The notes: a model not told the origin generated them from the sequence alone. A DNA stretch of 64,000 nt from Streptococcus ratti FA-1 = DSM 20564 (GCF_000286075.1 NZ_AJTZ01000005.1:620001-684000), one strand, 5' to 3'; positions 45,438 through 55,844 are shown, counted from the first letter of the stretch. Program-made: numbers and translations.

Positions 45438-46514
45438 TTACTGACCGCCTTTCACTTGTTTTTTGGGTTTAATATAACGTTCAATAATATAGTGGGCACC
45501 GACAAAGAAAATAATCAGTGCAGTCACTACTTTTATCAATTCAGGTGGCGTTCCGACATGAGTTGCATCACTGATACTCATACCTGGTGCTCCAACACTG
45601 AGCGCCCCAAACAAGAAAGCTGACAGCAAGATACCTATCGGTGAATTAGAAGCTAGAAGACTGACCGCCATTCCGTCAAATCCGATTGCCAGAGAACTGG
45701 TTTGTACATAGACATTGCCAAAGGTTCCGAGCCCTTCAACAACACCGCCAAGACCCGCCAGAGCTCCTGAGATAACCATAGACAAAACAATGGTTCTTTT
45801 AGCTGACATACCTGCATATTCACTGGCATGCGGATTGAGACCGACTGAACGAATCTCAAAACCGAGCGTTGTCTTATTGAGCAGATACCAAACAACTAAG
45901 ATAGCAATAAGGGCTAAGAAAAAACCAATATTCATCCGAGAATTATCCGTCAGTGCCCGCAGCCAGTCGGTTTGATAGCTGGCATTTTTGCCAACATAGA
46001 TACTGGAGTCAGAATTACGCATAACACTCTTGGAAAAGCCATCCTGAATGATAGCATTGCCAATATAGAGCACAATGTAGTTCATCATAATGGTGACGAT
46101 AACTTCGCTGGTCCCAAGATAGGCTCGTAAAAATCCTGGAATAGCCCCGACAACCCCGCCTGCTGCTGCTCCAATAAGAACAGTCATGACAAGCATAACA
46201 GGACGCGGTAAGCTAGGATTAGCTAAAGCAAACCAGCCGGCAGCTATCCAGCCAGCATAAGCTTGGCCTGACAAACCGATATTGAAGAAACCAGCACGGC
46301 TGGCAACTGCAAAACCAAGTGCAATTAAAATCAGCGGACTCATCGCACGAAAAATTTCGCCAACATCTTTTAAACTGCCGAAAGCCTTTTGGAAGAGGCC
46401 TTCATAAGCCCACACTGGATCGTAGCCAAAAATAAGCATGATAATGGCACCCAGTACAATTCCTAAGACAACCGAAATCAGAGGAACGACAAGTTGTTGT
46501 GTTTTTTTAGACAT
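45438..46514 (-). CDS. rnsC: Ribonucleoside ABC transporter permease
   Basis: A 358-residue permease with about nine hydrophobic helices, RAGFFNIGLSGQAYAG and RSVGLNPHASEYAGM typical of the nucleoside/simple-sugar permeases. The frame is open to 46532, but the ATG at 46514 follows GGAGG at good spacing and overlaps the end of rnsA by 8 nt, so it is preferred. It pairs with RnsD. Confidence 0.9.
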   Translation of the reverse strand: MSKKTQQLVVPLISVVLGIVLGAIIMLIFGYDPVWAYEGLFQKAFGSLKDVGEIFRAMSPLILIALGFAVASRAGFFNIGLSGQAYAGWIAAGWFALANPSLPRPVMLVMTVLIGAAAGGVVGAIPGFLRAYLGTSEVIVTIMMNYIVLYIGNAIIQDGFSKSVMRNSDSSIYVGKNASYQTDWLRALTDNSRMNIGFFLALIAILVVWYLLNKTTLGFEIRSVGLNPHASEYAGMSAKRTIVLSMVISGALAGLGGVVEGLGTFGNVYVQTSSLAIGFDGMAVSLLASNSPIGILLSAFLFGALSVGAPGMSISDATHVGTPPELIKVVTALIIFFVGAHYIIERYIKPKKQVKGGQ

Positions 46515-48039
46515 TTGCTTCCTCCTTTTCAATACTTCCGCCGGCCATCAAAATTCCCAGTTCTTGTTTATTAGTGGTTTCCGGCCTTACAATGCCTTGA
46601 ATTTTACCATCGTGAATAACGGCAATACGATCAGATAAATTAAGAATTTCGTCCAATTCGAAACTAACCAGCAAAACAGCTTTCCCCTTATCGCGTTCTG
46701 CCATCAGGCGTTTATGAATATATTCAATAGCTCCTACGTCCAAACCGCGTGTTGGCTGACTGACAATCAGTAAATCCGGATCGCGGTCAACTTCACGGGC
46801 AATAATAGCCTTCTGCTGATTACCGCCTGACAGCCCCTTAGCCGGAACCAGTTCACTGGCACCGCGGACATCAAATTCTTCCATCAGCTGCCGTCCATGT
46901 TCATTAATTTTATTATAATTTAAAACGCCGTTTTTGCTCAGCGGCTGTTTGTAGTAAGTCTGCAGAGCCATATTTTCTGCCAGCGTCAGCTCGAGGATCA
47001 AGCCGTCACGGTGCCTGTCCTCAGGAACGTGCCCCACGCTTAATTCTGTAATCTTGCGGGCCGAAAGCTTGGTCACATCCTGCCCTTTAATGGTAATAGT
47101 TCCTGATTTAATCTTACGCAGGCCTGTAATGGCCTGAATTAATTCACTTTGACCATTGCCGTCAATTCCGGCAATACCGACAATCTCGCCGGCTCTAACA
47201 TCCAAGGAAAGTCCCTTGACAGCAGGAATTCCGCGATTTTCATTAACTTCTAAATCCTTAATGGATAAAGTTATTTCCTTAGGATTAGCAGCAATTTTTT
47301 CAGTCGTAAAGGAAACCGAACGGCCAACCATCATTTCAGCTAAATCTTGAGATGTCGCTCCTGCTACATCAACAGTTTCAATACTTTTACCGCGTCTAAT
47401 AACAGTTACACGATCAGCAACCAAACGAATTTCGTCCAATTTGTGCGTAATCAAAATAATTGATTTTCCTTCCTTGACAAGCCCCTTCATAATGCTCATC
47501 AACTCCTGGATTTCAGAAGGCGTTAAAACAGCAGTCGGTTCATCAAAGATAAGGATATCAGCACCACGGTAGAGGGTCTTTAAAATTTCAACCCGCTGCT
47601 GGGCTCCGACAGAGATATCAGCAATCTTAGCATCCGGATCAACAGCCAGGCCGTATTTTTCAGACAGTTCTTTAATTTCCTGACCAGCCTTTTTTAAATC
47701 TAAAATACCATTTTTAAGAATTTCATTTCCTAAAATAATGTTTTCAGTCACTGTAAATGCCTCAACCAGCATAAAATGCTGGTGTACCATCCCAATGCCT
47801 AATTGGGCTGATTTAGACGGAGAATCAATTGTAACAGTCTTACCATTGATCGCAATCTCACCGCTGGTCGGTTCAAGCAAACCGGCAAGCATGTTCATCA
47901 AGGTTGATTTCCCAGCTCCATTTTCACCAAGCAGGGCATGAATCTCACCTTTTCTGAGATTGAGGTTGATATGATCATTAGCCACAAAATCACCAAATTT
48001 TTTGGTAATTTCTCTCATTTCAATGACATGTTGTGTCAT
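46507..48039 (-). CDS. rnsA: Ribonucleoside ABC transporter ATP-binding protein (two ATPase domains)
   Basis: The 510-residue protein has two fused ABC domains. The first has Walker A GENGAGKSTL, an ISVGAQQRVEIL signature and Walker B ILIFDEPTAVL. The second has a degenerate P-loop (GIDGNGQSEL) and LSGGNQQKAIIARE with LIVSQPTRGLD, where Gln-Pro replaces Glu-Pro after Ser. This pattern is standard for carbohydrate-uptake-2 (CUT2/nucleoside) ATPases. It follows rnsB after an intercistronic terminator-like hairpin. Confidence 0.93.
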   Translation of the reverse strand: MTQHVIEMREITKKFGDFVANDHINLNLRKGEIHALLGENGAGKSTLMNMLAGLLEPTSGEIAINGKTVTIDSPSKSAQLGIGMVHQHFMLVEAFTVTENIILGNEILKNGILDLKKAGQEIKELSEKYGLAVDPDAKIADISVGAQQRVEILKTLYRGADILIFDEPTAVLTPSEIQELMSIMKGLVKEGKSIILITHKLDEIRLVADRVTVIRRGKSIETVDVAGATSQDLAEMMVGRSVSFTTEKIAANPKEITLSIKDLEVNENRGIPAVKGLSLDVRAGEIVGIAGIDGNGQSELIQAITGLRKIKSGTITIKGQDVTKLSARKITELSVGHVPEDRHRDGLILELTLAENMALQTYYKQPLSKNGVLNYNKINEHGRQLMEEFDVRGASELVPAKGLSGGNQQKAIIAREVDRDPDLLIVSQPTRGLDVGAIEYIHKRLMAERDKGKAVLLVSFELDEILNLSDRIAVIHDGKIQGIVRPETTNKQELGILMAGGSIEKEEANV

Positions 48040-48141
48040 AATACTTTCCTTTCAGAAATTTTTATACTTCAGTAGAAAGCAGGATGTGATCATAGAGTGA
48101 TTCTGTCCTGATCTCTACTGAGATACAAAGATCTCAGTGTT

Positions 48142-48167
48142 AAAAAGGCGACCGGCTGAGGTCGCCC
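48142..48167 (-). terminator. Intercistronic terminator between rnsB and rnsA
   Basis: On the minus strand GGCGACC and GGTCGCC pair around a 6-nt loop and are followed by TTTTTAAC. A second hairpin, ACTGAGAT/ATCTCAGT (48117-48138), lies just after it. Partial read-through would give more binding protein than ATPase and permeases. Confidence 0.8.
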
Positions 48168-48175
48168 TTAAACCC

Positions 48176-49225
48176 TTATTTTTCTGGAACTTTGATGTCG
48201 CCTGATACGATTTGTTTCTTAGCGTCATTTACAGCTTTTTTAGCATCATCAGATAAATTGGTTGGCGCAAGGTCAACACCCTTATCCTTAAGTCCGTAAG
48301 TTGTTACCTTACCGCCTGGGAATTTCTTATCTGCAGTGTTATTTGAAATCAGCTGAACAGCTTTACCAACTTCTTTTAATGAAGATGCAAGGACGAAGTT
48401 AGATTTCTTACCGTCTTTAGAAGTGTATTTTCCTTCAGCAGCCTGGTCGCGGTCAACTCCAATCACCCAAACTTTCTTAGATTCATTTTTCTTTTCATTC
48501 AAAGCTTTGGCTTCGCTGAAGACACCTGCACCTGTACCGCCTGCTGCTTGATAAACAACATCAGCACCGCCGGCATACTGAGCAGCAGCGATTGTTTTAC
48601 CTTTAGCTGCATCGCCAAATGATCCTGCATAGTCAACTTGAATTTGGATAGATTTATCTACAGATTTAACACCGGCTTCAAAGCCTTTTTCAAAACGAGT
48701 GATGACTGCTGATTTAACACCGCCTACAAAACCAACTTTTTTCGTTTTTGTTGTTTTAGCAGCTGCAATTCCTGCAAGATAGGCAGCTTCATTATCAGCG
48801 AATGTAACGCTGGCAACATTGTCCTTGTTTTCAATGACATCATCAATGATAACATAGTTAACTTCTTCATTGTCAGCCGCTGTTTTTTCAATAGCATCAT
48901 GCAGAGCATAACCGATACCAAAAATTAATTTATAGCCGCTCGATGAAGCAGTATCAAGGTTAGTAGCATAATCAGATTCATTAGCCGATTGGAAATAATC
49001 AAAACCATCTCCCTTGCTGAGGCCATTGTCCTTGCCCCAAGCCTGTAAACCTTCCCATGCTGATTGGTTAAATGACTTGTCATCAACACCACCAGTATCA
49101 GTTACAATAGCAACTTTTAAATCTGTTTTAGCCTTGCTATTGTTTTTAGCTGCGCGATTGCCGCAGGCTGCAAGTCCTAATACTGCTGCAGCAGTTAAAC
49201 CTAAACCAACAATTTTCTTGTTCAT
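48176..49225 (-). CDS. rnsB: Ribonucleoside-binding lipoprotein (BMP family)
   Basis: The 349-residue protein has a lipoprotein signal with lipobox LAAC (Cys21) and the BMP/PnrA family features IVTDTGGVDDKSFNQSAWEG and VDYAGSFGDAAKGK. It sits on the outer face of the membrane and delivers purine and pyrimidine ribonucleosides to RnsCD-A. First transport gene after cdd; 91 nt separate them with no terminator. A strong AGGAGG precedes the start. Confidence 0.94.
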   Translation of the reverse strand: MNKKIVGLGLTAAAVLGLAACGNRAAKNNSKAKTDLKVAIVTDTGGVDDKSFNQSAWEGLQAWGKDNGLSKGDGFDYFQSANESDYATNLDTASSSGYKLIFGIGYALHDAIEKTAADNEEVNYVIIDDVIENKDNVASVTFADNEAAYLAGIAAAKTTKTKKVGFVGGVKSAVITRFEKGFEAGVKSVDKSIQIQVDYAGSFGDAAKGKTIAAAQYAGGADVVYQAAGGTGAGVFSEAKALNEKKNESKKVWVIGVDRDQAAEGKYTSKDGKKSNFVLASSLKEVGKAVQLISNNTADKKFPGGKVTTYGLKDKGVDLAPTNLSDDAKKAVNDAKKQIVSGDIKVPEK

Positions 49226-49316
49226 AAAGATGAACCCTCCTAAGTTTTATATACAACAAGTGTTGCCGAAAAATTAACATTAAACCTAAAGGCTTAACAG
49301 ACCAATAAAAACAGCT

Positions 49317-49703
49317 TTACCTCAACTCTGTAAACGAATAAGGCAATAGCTCATCGACCGTCATCACGACCGTCTTACCATCCTTAGCAACCAAGGTAAC
49401 CCGAGCAGTTGGCTCAAAAAATTCAGCCATCACCTGCCGGCAGGCACCGCACGGAGAAATCGGATCCTCAGTTTCACCATAGACAGCTATCTCTTCGAAG
49501 TCACGATGGCCTTCAGAAATAGCCTTAAAAATAGCTGTCCGTTCACCGCAGTTGGTAAGTCCAAAACTGGCATTTTCAATATTACAGCCCAGATAAATAT
49601 CACCGGACTTGGTTTTGACCGCGGCTCCAATAGGGAAATGAGAGTAGGGCACATAGGCATTTTGGCTGGCTTTTTGGGCAAGAGATATTAAATCAGTAGC
49701 CAC
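49317..49703 (-). CDS. cdd: Cytidine deaminase
   Basis: It deaminates cytidine and deoxycytidine to uridine forms using zinc. The 128-residue protein has the ligands in [10 protein letters not shown] (Cys, catalytic Glu) and PCGACRQV (two Cys), and the substrate-binding NIENAS. The open frame reaches 49787, but the usual length is about 130 residues; a GTG at 49703, overlapping the deoC end by 11 nt, gives the normal N-terminus ([20 protein letters not shown]). It lies between deoC and the rns transporter genes, a nucleoside salvage operon. Confidence 0.92.
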   Translation of the reverse strand: MATDLISLAQKASQNAYVPYSHFPIGAAVKTKSGDIYLGCNIENASFGLTNCGERTAIFKAISEGHRDFEEIAVYGETEDPISPCGACRQVMAEFFEPTARVTLVAKDGKTVVMTVDELLPYSFTELR

Positions 49704-50355
49704 CTTTTGCTTCTTTCCCTTCAACAATCGCAATTCCAGCAGACGTTCCGATTCGAGTTGCTCCCGCTTCGATGAAGGCTTGAGCATCTTTTAAGGTACG
49801 TGCTCCGCCAGCCGCCTTAACACCGAATTCGGGTCCCACTGTCTGACGCATGAGACGCACATCTTCCACTGTGGCTCCTCCCGTAGAAAAGCCAGTTGAT
49901 GTTTTAACAAAATCTGCTCCTGCTGCCTTAGCTGCCTGACAGGCCTTAACTTTTTCCTCATCGGTCAAAAGACAGGCCTCAATAATAACCTTAACCAGCT
50001 TATCTCCGCTGGCTTCAACAACTGCCCGAATATCCTTTTCAACAAAATCGAAGTTGCCGGATTTTGCCTGCCCAATATTGATAACCATATCAACTTCATC
50101 AGCACCGTTTTTAATAGCATCTTTTGTTTCAAAAGCTTTGGCGGCGCTGGTCGTCGCTCCCAGAGGAAAACCGATAACGGTACAAACCTTGACATCACTT
50201 TCTTTGAGAGAAGCAGACGCATAAGAAACCCAGGTAGGATTGACACAGACGCTGGCAAAATGATAGTGCTTAGCTTCCTGAATGAGCTGGTCAATTTGAG
50301 CCTGAGTACTTTCTGGTTTTAATAAAGTATGGTCAATGTAATGATTGATTTCCAT
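49693..50355 (-). CDS. deoC: Deoxyribose-phosphate aldolase
   Basis: It cleaves 2-deoxyribose-5-phosphate to glyceraldehyde-3-phosphate and acetaldehyde. The 220-residue TIM barrel has the Schiff-base Lys in [10 protein letters not shown] and the [12 protein letters not shown] phosphate/active-site segment. The frame begins earlier (50373), but AAGGG stands 5 nt before the ATG at 50355 and homologues start [10 protein letters not shown]. It follows pdp within 18 nt and overlaps cdd. Confidence 0.95.
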   Translation of the reverse strand: MEINHYIDHTLLKPESTQAQIDQLIQEAKHYHFASVCVNPTWVSYASASLKESDVKVCTVIGFPLGATTSAAKAFETKDAIKNGADEVDMVINIGQAKSGNFDFVEKDIRAVVEASGDKLVKVIIEACLLTDEEKVKACQAAKAAGADFVKTSTGFSTGGATVEDVRLMRQTVGPEFGVKAAGGARTLKDAQAFIEAGATRIGTSAGIAIVEGKEAKGGY

Positions 50356-50373
50356 GTTATCCCTTCTTAACAA

Positions 50374-51654
50374 TTAAGTAATGATTCTTAAAATCTCATT
50401 TACACTCAATTCTTCCTTATTTATTTTAACATTTTTTTTGAATTCTGTAAGCATGTTTTCAGATAATTTTTCATTGGAGTAAACCCTTGCAATCAGATCT
50501 CCTTTTTGGACGGAATCCCCCACTTTTTTCTCAAAAACAATGCCTGTTTCATAATCCAGTTTATCTGTTTTAACTGCTCGGCCAGCTCCCAGACGCATTG
50601 CAAAAAGTCCAAAAGCTAAAGCTGGCAGCTCTTTAATATAGCCTTCTTTATCTGCAGCTATTTCGGTGATAACAGGTGCTGCTGACGGACGGTACAAATC
50701 TGCTAAGTCGCCTCCCTGACAGACAACCATCTCTTCCAGCTTTTTAAGAGCCTGACCGTTCGTTAAATGCTCGCGAATATCTGCCAAGCTCTTTTGTTTT
50801 CCAGCCAATTCTAACATCAGCTGAGCCAGCTCGCAGATAAAATCGGTAAGGTCTTTACGTCCTTGTCCCTGCATAATCTGCAGAGCCTCTAGAACTTCCA
50901 AGCGATTCCCGATAGCCTGCCCCAGAGGCTGACTCATATCCGTTATAACAGCAATTGTTCGCCGTCCCATTTCCTTGCCAAGAGCAACCATAGTCTTAGA
51001 TAAGGTCTCTGCTTCTTCCAATGTCTTCATAAAGGCGCCATCACCGACAGTCACGTCCAGTAAAATGCGGTCTGCCCCCGCAGCAATCTTTTTGCTCATG
51101 ATGGAACTGGCAATCAGGGGAATAATATCAACAGTCGCTGTAACGTCGCGCAAAGCATAAAGCATCTTGTCTGCCTTAACCAGACTGTCGGACTGACCGA
51201 TGACCGCTAAGCCAATCTTTTGAACTTGCTTGATAAAGTCTGCTTGTGAAAGTTCAATACGGTAACCTTTAATTGATTCCAGCTTATCAAGAGTTCCGCC
51301 AGTGTGACCCAGACCGCGACCGCTCATTTTAGCAACAGGCACTCCAAAGCTCGCAACCAGCGGTACTAATATCAATGTCACTTTATCACCTACACCGCCG
51401 GTTGAATGCTTATCCACTTTTATACCAGAAATAGCAGACAGATCAATTTGTTCACCCGAATTAACCATGGCCATAGTCAAATCATGTGTTTCTCTGGTTG
51501 TCATCCCTTTAAAATAAACGGCCATAGCAAAGGCTGACATCTGATAATCAGGCACTCGGCCGTCAGTGTAGGCTGCAATAAGCCAATTTATTTCCTGTGT
51601 CGTCAATTCATGACCGTCTCGTTTTTTCTGAATTAAATCAACTGCTCTTACCAT
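50374..51654 (-). CDS. pdp: Pyrimidine-nucleoside phosphorylase
   Basis: It splits uridine, thymidine or deoxyuridine with phosphate to base plus (deoxy)ribose-1-phosphate. The 426-residue protein has the family signature SGRGLGHTGGTLDKLE and KVDKHSTGGVGDKVTL (phosphate binding) and a C-terminal barrel-sandwich domain. The ATG at 51654 is chosen over the GTG at 51672 because homologues start M(V)RAVDLI. It heads the pdp-deoC-cdd-rns unit, after a methyltransferase gene 104 nt upstream. Confidence 0.95.
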   Translation of the reverse strand: MVRAVDLIQKKRDGHELTTQEINWLIAAYTDGRVPDYQMSAFAMAVYFKGMTTRETHDLTMAMVNSGEQIDLSAISGIKVDKHSTGGVGDKVTLILVPLVASFGVPVAKMSGRGLGHTGGTLDKLESIKGYRIELSQADFIKQVQKIGLAVIGQSDSLVKADKMLYALRDVTATVDIIPLIASSIMSKKIAAGADRILLDVTVGDGAFMKTLEEAETLSKTMVALGKEMGRRTIAVITDMSQPLGQAIGNRLEVLEALQIMQGQGRKDLTDFICELAQLMLELAGKQKSLADIREHLTNGQALKKLEEMVVCQGGDLADLYRPSAAPVITEIAADKEGYIKELPALAFGLFAMRLGAGRAVKTDKLDYETGIVFEKKVGDSVQKGDLIARVYSNEKLSENMLTEFKKNVKINKEELSVNEILRIIT

Positions 51655-51758
51655 CAAACTACCCAAAAACACTTAGCAAGCGGCTGAATTCCAGATATTC
51701 TTGGAAATTTGCTTTTCTAGAATAAGCCTGCTAAATTCATATACCGCTGGTCTCGTAT

Positions 51759-52355
51759 TTATTGCCTTTCTTTCCTACTCCTAAGAACATAATAGCCCTT
51801 GTCTCTTTTTAAAACGGCAGCATTGCCAAAAACCTGCTCCATTTTTGCCTTAGCGCTGGGAGCTCCTTGCTTTTTCTGGATGACAATGGTCAGGCTGCCG
51901 CCTGTATTTAAATGATCAATACTATCTTCAATGACAGCATGAACAACATCTTTGCCGGCTCTAATAGGAGGATTACTGATGACAGCATCGAAACACCCCG
52001 AAACATTTTCGTAGATATTCGACTGAAAAATATTGGCATTGACCCCATTTTTTTCAGCATTCACTTTAGCTAAATCAAGAGCCCGCCTATTAATATCAAC
52101 CATGGTCACTTCAAGACTGTATGCCTTGGCCAGAGAAATGCCCAAGGGACCGTAACCGCAGCCGACATCAAGCAAGGTCTTTTCCCTTTTAAAATCAAGA
52201 CTGTTTAAGAGAACCTGACTGCCGTAATCAACCATTTTTTTGCTGAAGACACCTGAGTCAGTTAAAAAATGGAAGGTCTCCCCCAGCAAATTGACATCTA
52301 TTTCTTTTAGCTCATGCTTGCTGTTAGGATTTTCTGTATAGTACATATTATTCAT
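51759..52355 (-). CDS. Class I SAM methyltransferase, RsmC-like
   Basis: The 198-residue protein corresponds to the C-terminal methyltransferase domain of 16S rRNA m2G1207 methyltransferase: SAM loop LLDVGCGYGPLGI and catalytic NPPIRAGK. It lacks the N-terminal half of E. coli RsmC, as is normal for the short Firmicute form. It may methylate rRNA; this is family inference. CAGGAG lies 11 nt before the ATG. It diverges from coaA. Confidence 0.85.
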   Translation of the reverse strand: MNNMYYTENPNSKHELKEIDVNLLGETFHFLTDSGVFSKKMVDYGSQVLLNSLDFKREKTLLDVGCGYGPLGISLAKAYSLEVTMVDINRRALDLAKVNAEKNGVNANIFQSNIYENVSGCFDAVISNPPIRAGKDVVHAVIEDSIDHLNTGGSLTIVIQKKQGAPSAKAKMEQVFGNAAVLKRDKGYYVLRSRKERQ

Positions 52356-52422
52356 CGTATTTTCGACTCCTGTTTTACGCTAATCAATTTTAGCATACTT
52401 TGAAACGGTTTTCAATTCAATG

Positions 52423-52431
52423 TGGTATAAT
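52423..52431 (+). promoter_or_regulatory. Extended -10 promoter of coaA
   Basis: TGGTATAAT (TGn plus perfect TATAAT), 20 nt before the coaA ATG. Confidence 0.6.
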
Positions 52432-52451
52432 GTTCTTCAAAGGAGTATTTC

Positions 52452-53372
52452 ATGGCCAACGAGTTTATTAATTTTGAAAAAATTTCCCGTCATACCTGGC
52501 AGCACCTGCATCAAAAATCACAGCCGCCTTTAAACGAGGCAGAATTAAATTCCATTAAGAGCCTCAATGACCAAATCAGCATTCAGGATGTCACTGATAT
52601 TTACCTGCCCTTGGTCAGTCTGATTAAAATTTACAAGAAAGCACAGGAAAATCTCAGCTTTTCTAAAAGTATTTTTCTGCAAAAAGACCTCAACAACCGC
52701 CCCTTTATTATCGGCGTTTCTGGTTCTGTTGCCGTAGGCAAATCCACTACCAGCCGGCTTTTGCAGCTTTTGCTGGCAAGAACCTTTAAAAATTCCAGTG
52801 TTGAAATGGTTACTACCGATGGTTTTTTGTACCCCAATGCTGTTCTTTCTGCTAAAAATATGCTGAATCACAAGGGTTTTCCCGAGAGTTACGATATGGA
52901 ACTTCTGCTCAACTTTCTCGACAGTATGAAAAGCGGGCAGACCGCAGAGATACCTGTCTACTCACATGAAATTTATGATATTGTGCCGGGTCAAAGCCAG
53001 ACTCTTTCAGCACCTGACTTCTTGATTGTGGAAGGTATCAACGTCTTTCAAAATCCTGTAAATAACCGGCTTTATATGAGTGATTACTTTGATTTTTCAA
53101 TCTATATTGATGCGGACAGCAAACATATTGAAAATTGGTACCTTGAACGCTTCTCAACCCTGCTGGATCTGGCTAAGAATGATGAAGAAAACTACTACCA
53201 TCGTTTCTTAAAGATGGGAAAAAAAGGAGCTCTAGATTTTGCCAGAGATATTTGGAAGAACATCAACCTCATCAATCTGGAAAAATACATTGAGCCTACG
53301 CGAAATCGTGCTGAGCTTATTCTCCATAAGGCGGATGACCACAAAATAGATGAAATTTACCTGAAAAAGTGA
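52452..53372 (+). CDS. coaA: Pantothenate kinase, type I
   Basis: It phosphorylates pantothenate, the first and regulated step of coenzyme A synthesis, supplying the substrate for CoaB and CoaC encoded near the start of the window. The 306-residue protein has the P-loop [24 protein letters not shown] and the C-terminal [23 protein letters not shown] CoA-binding end. AAAGGAG precedes the ATG. Confidence 0.95.
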   Translation: MANEFINFEKISRHTWQHLHQKSQPPLNEAELNSIKSLNDQISIQDVTDIYLPLVSLIKIYKKAQENLSFSKSIFLQKDLNNRPFIIGVSGSVAVGKSTTSRLLQLLLARTFKNSSVEMVTTDGFLYPNAVLSAKNMLNHKGFPESYDMELLLNFLDSMKSGQTAEIPVYSHEIYDIVPGQSQTLSAPDFLIVEGINVFQNPVNNRLYMSDYFDFSIYIDADSKHIENWYLERFSTLLDLAKNDEENYYHRFLKMGKKGALDFARDIWKNINLINLEKYIEPTRNRAELILHKADDHKIDEIYLKK

Positions 53373-53379
53373 TAAAAGC

Positions 53380-53408
53380 TTGTCAAATGCTCAAAATTTC
53401 TATATAAT
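53380..53408 (+). promoter_or_regulatory. rpsT promoter
   Basis: TTGTCA, 17 nt, TATAAT: one mismatch in the -35 and none in the -10. It begins 8 nt after the coaA stop. Confidence 0.8.
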
Positions 53409-53440
53409 AATATAGTTATCATAATTTGGAGGTAAAGACA

Positions 53441-53677
53441 TTGGCAAATATCAAATCAGCGATCAAACGTGCTGAACTCAACGTTAAGCAAAATAACCGC
53501 AATTCAGCTCAAAAATCAGCTATGCGTTCTGCTATTAAAGCCTTTGAAGCAAACCCAACTGAAGAACTTTTCCGTGCTGCTTCTTCCAGCATCGATAAAG
53601 CTAAATCAAAGGGGCTGATTCATAAAAATAAAGCAAGCCGCGATAAAGCACGCCTTGCACGTCAATTAGCTAACTAA
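53441..53677 (+). CDS. rpsT: 30S ribosomal protein S20
   Basis: The 78-residue basic protein binds 16S rRNA early in 30S assembly. The family pattern (M)[20 protein letters not shown] and [18 protein letters not shown] is complete. The start codon is TTG at 53441, 8 nt after GGAGG; a TTG at 53426 overlaps the Shine-Dalgarno region and is rejected. A hairpin terminator follows. TTG starts for S20 are common in other bacteria and can limit its own translation. Confidence 0.95.
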   Translation: MANIKSAIKRAELNVKQNNRNSAQKSAMRSAIKAFEANPTEELFRAASSSIDKAKSKGLIHKNKASRDKARLARQLAN

Positions 53678-53680
53678 GAA

Positions 53681-53710
53681 AGCTGGAATATCTTCCAGCT
53701 CTTTTAATTT
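53681..53710 (+). terminator. Terminator of rpsT
   Basis: AGCTGGAA and TTCCAGCT pair with a 4-nt loop, followed by CTTTTAATTT. Confidence 0.85.
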
Positions 53711-53752
53711 CCAAAAAAGCGGCTGATTATATATCACAGCATTACGAAAACA

Positions 53753-53797
53753 CCTCTGAAGAATTCCAGTCTGCCGGAATTCTTCAGAGGCGTTTTT
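53753..53797. terminator. Bidirectional hairpin between rpsT and ciaH
   Basis: CCTCTGAAGAATTCC and GGAATTCTTCAGAGG are perfect 15-bp arms with an 8-nt loop. TTTTTT follows on the plus strand and TGTTTTCG on the minus strand. It would end ciaRH transcripts and back up the rpsT terminator. Confidence 0.8.
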
Positions 53798-53836
53798 TAT
53801 TCTGTTTATTGGGATGCAGTGAAAAACTCATTGCTT

Positions 53837-55156
53837 TTACTTACTGGCAGGCAAACGAACTTCAAAAATAGTTCCTTGCGGCTTCTTATCTTTAACGATA
53901 ATACTGCCTTTTAAGCTATCGGTAATTTGTTTAGCCAGAGACAAACCGAGACCAAAACCGCCTTTTTGCCGGGTCCTGGCCTTATCAACGCGGTAAAAAC
54001 GGTCGAAAATTCTCTTTTTATCTGTATCTGAAATTCCCTGACCGTTGTCAGCTACCGAGAAAATCAAATTGCGGTCGGTTGTTTTAACATCTATCCAAAT
54101 TTCCCCTTCTTGACCCGTGTATTTGACAGCATTGTCAAAAAGAATGGTCATTAATTGTTTGAGTAGAGTTTTGTCAGTTTTAATCTGACGGCTGACCTTA
54201 TTTGCAATGTGCAGCGTTTTACCGTTTTCCTGCGCAATCATGGCATAATTTTTAAAGGTCCCATCAAAAAAGCTGGGGTTAACCTCTGTTATTTCGGGTT
54301 CAATACCATCATCACGACGTGCCAGATTAAGGAGATTAGTTGTCAGCATCCTCATATTTCTGACTTCTTCCAAACTGGAAGCGATAGATTCTGAGGATTC
54401 TAAAATAGTAGCCTCAGGCTTTCTAAATAGGCTTTCCAAGCGATTTTGCAAAACGGCCAGCGGTGTGCGCAGTTCGTGACTGGCATTTTCCACAAAAGAT
54501 TTCTGCTTTTCGTAATTCTCTAAAATAGGCTTGCGGCTCCACTTGGCTAAATAGACACTGGCGATAACTGAAATCAGCCAAAAAACAATCATAACGCTGA
54601 TAATAATCGTCACATAGCGTTTGTTAGCTTCCTCCAGCTGAGTCGTGTTAATAACAATCGTTGCATATTTTACCTGAGGATAAAAATCATTATCCACTTT
54701 AACCGTTACAATCCTATATTTTTCCGTTTGGCCATAGATATTCTTGGCCTTTTGCTCGGCAATATCACCTAGATTATTCAGCTTAGGATGAATGCGGTAT
54801 AAGGGTGAAAAAGCATTGATATTATTGACAACCTGCCGTTTTTTATTATAAAGAATCGTATCCGTATTGGCAGCCATTTGACCATTGGGTTTGATTTTAA
54901 AGGAAGGTTCTGAGTTATTTTCGCCAATGGTATCATCAATCATGGTATTTCTGACCATAGCCATATTGACATAATCATCAATATTTTTAGTTGCTTTTTT
55001 AAGACTGTCATCAACCGAAGAATAAATACCAAAGCGCATGACTTGTATGATGATCACCGTCATTACAAAGAATATGCCCGTAAATACACCAAAGAAATGG
55101 CTGAAAAAGGAGGCATTCTCTCCATGCCTGTTTTTTTGTCTCAGTTTAATTAGCAT
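53837..55156 (-). CDS. ciaH: Sensor histidine kinase CiaH
   Basis: A 439-residue membrane kinase with two transmembrane helices (about 20-42 and 180-203) bounding an extracytoplasmic sensor domain. The H-box is [17 protein letters not shown] (His near 231), the N-box LFDNAVKY, and the G-boxes VADNGQGIS and [10 protein letters not shown]. It phosphorylates CiaR; in streptococci CiaRH affects competence, biofilm, acid and cell-wall stress. Its start overlaps the end of ciaR by 11 nt. No HAMP domain was evident between helix 2 and the H-box. Confidence 0.95.
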   Translation of the reverse strand: MLIKLRQKNRHGENASFFSHFFGVFTGIFFVMTVIIIQVMRFGIYSSVDDSLKKATKNIDDYVNMAMVRNTMIDDTIGENNSEPSFKIKPNGQMAANTDTILYNKKRQVVNNINAFSPLYRIHPKLNNLGDIAEQKAKNIYGQTEKYRIVTVKVDNDFYPQVKYATIVINTTQLEEANKRYVTIIISVMIVFWLISVIASVYLAKWSRKPILENYEKQKSFVENASHELRTPLAVLQNRLESLFRKPEATILESSESIASSLEEVRNMRMLTTNLLNLARRDDGIEPEITEVNPSFFDGTFKNYAMIAQENGKTLHIANKVSRQIKTDKTLLKQLMTILFDNAVKYTGQEGEIWIDVKTTDRNLIFSVADNGQGISDTDKKRIFDRFYRVDKARTRQKGGFGLGLSLAKQITDSLKGSIIVKDKKPQGTIFEVRLPASK

Positions 55157-55820
55157 TCTTCAAAATATATCCTACACTGCGCAATGTCTGCAAGTTTTTT
55201 CCGAACTGAGTATCTTTTAGTTTTTTTCTGATTTTAGACACATAGACCTCAACGACAGAAATTGTCGTATCACTGTCAAATCCCCAAATTCGGTCAAAAA
55301 TCTGTGATTTAGGCAAAATAACATTCTGATTCTGCAGGAAATAAACCAGCAAATCGAACTCCTTGCCAAGCAGCTCAACTTCCTTACCATTTACTTTGGT
55401 TGTATTGGTCGATGTATCCACCGTTAAGTCACCGTAAACAAGGCTTTTATCGGTATATTTCCCTGAGCGCTTAAGAAGAGCTTGAATACGCATTTTCAGC
55501 TCTTCTAAATAAAAAGGTTTTGTCAGATAATCATCAGCTCCCAGTTCAAAGCCGTGTCCCTTATCATCTAAGCCTTCTTTAGCGGTCATAATCAAGACAG
55601 GTGTTGTAATACCCTTCTCACGCAATTCCTTCAAAACCTGAAAACCGCTCTTTTCTGGCAACATCAAGTCCAATAAAATTAAATCATAAACGCCGCTTTC
55701 AGCCTCATAAAGCCCCTCTTCCCCATCAAAAACCTGCATAACGTCAGCAAAATCATCCAGAAAGTCAAAGATGGAATTTGACAGGCTTAAATCATCTTCT
55801 ACTAATAATATCTTTATCAT
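55146..55820 (-). CDS. ciaR: Response regulator CiaR
   Basis: A 224-residue OmpR-family regulator: acidic pocket LLVEDD, phospho-acceptor Asp in [13 protein letters not shown] (near 51), the switch Thr in LIMTAKEG, Lys in YLTKPF, and a C-terminal winged helix ([13 protein letters not shown]). It binds direct repeats of TTTAAG spaced by 5 nt in pneumococcus. One such site lies about 230 nt upstream, before the 31-residue peptide gene. It also has its own extended -10 promoter and AAAAGGAG. Confidence 0.96.
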   Translation of the reverse strand: MIKILLVEDDLSLSNSIFDFLDDFADVMQVFDGEEGLYEAESGVYDLILLDLMLPEKSGFQVLKELREKGITTPVLIMTAKEGLDDKGHGFELGADDYLTKPFYLEELKMRIQALLKRSGKYTDKSLVYGDLTVDTSTNTTKVNGKEVELLGKEFDLLVYFLQNQNVILPKSQIFDRIWGFDSDTTISVVEVYVSKIRKKLKDTQFGKNLQTLRSVGYILKNAN

Positions 55821-55844
55821 GTTCCGCTCCTTTTCTTACTTTCT

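Noticed and set aside
49703..49787. Longer 156-codon form of cdd
   Set aside because: The extra 28 residues are translated from the end of deoC in another frame and exceed the usual cytidine deaminase length; GTG 49703 fits better.
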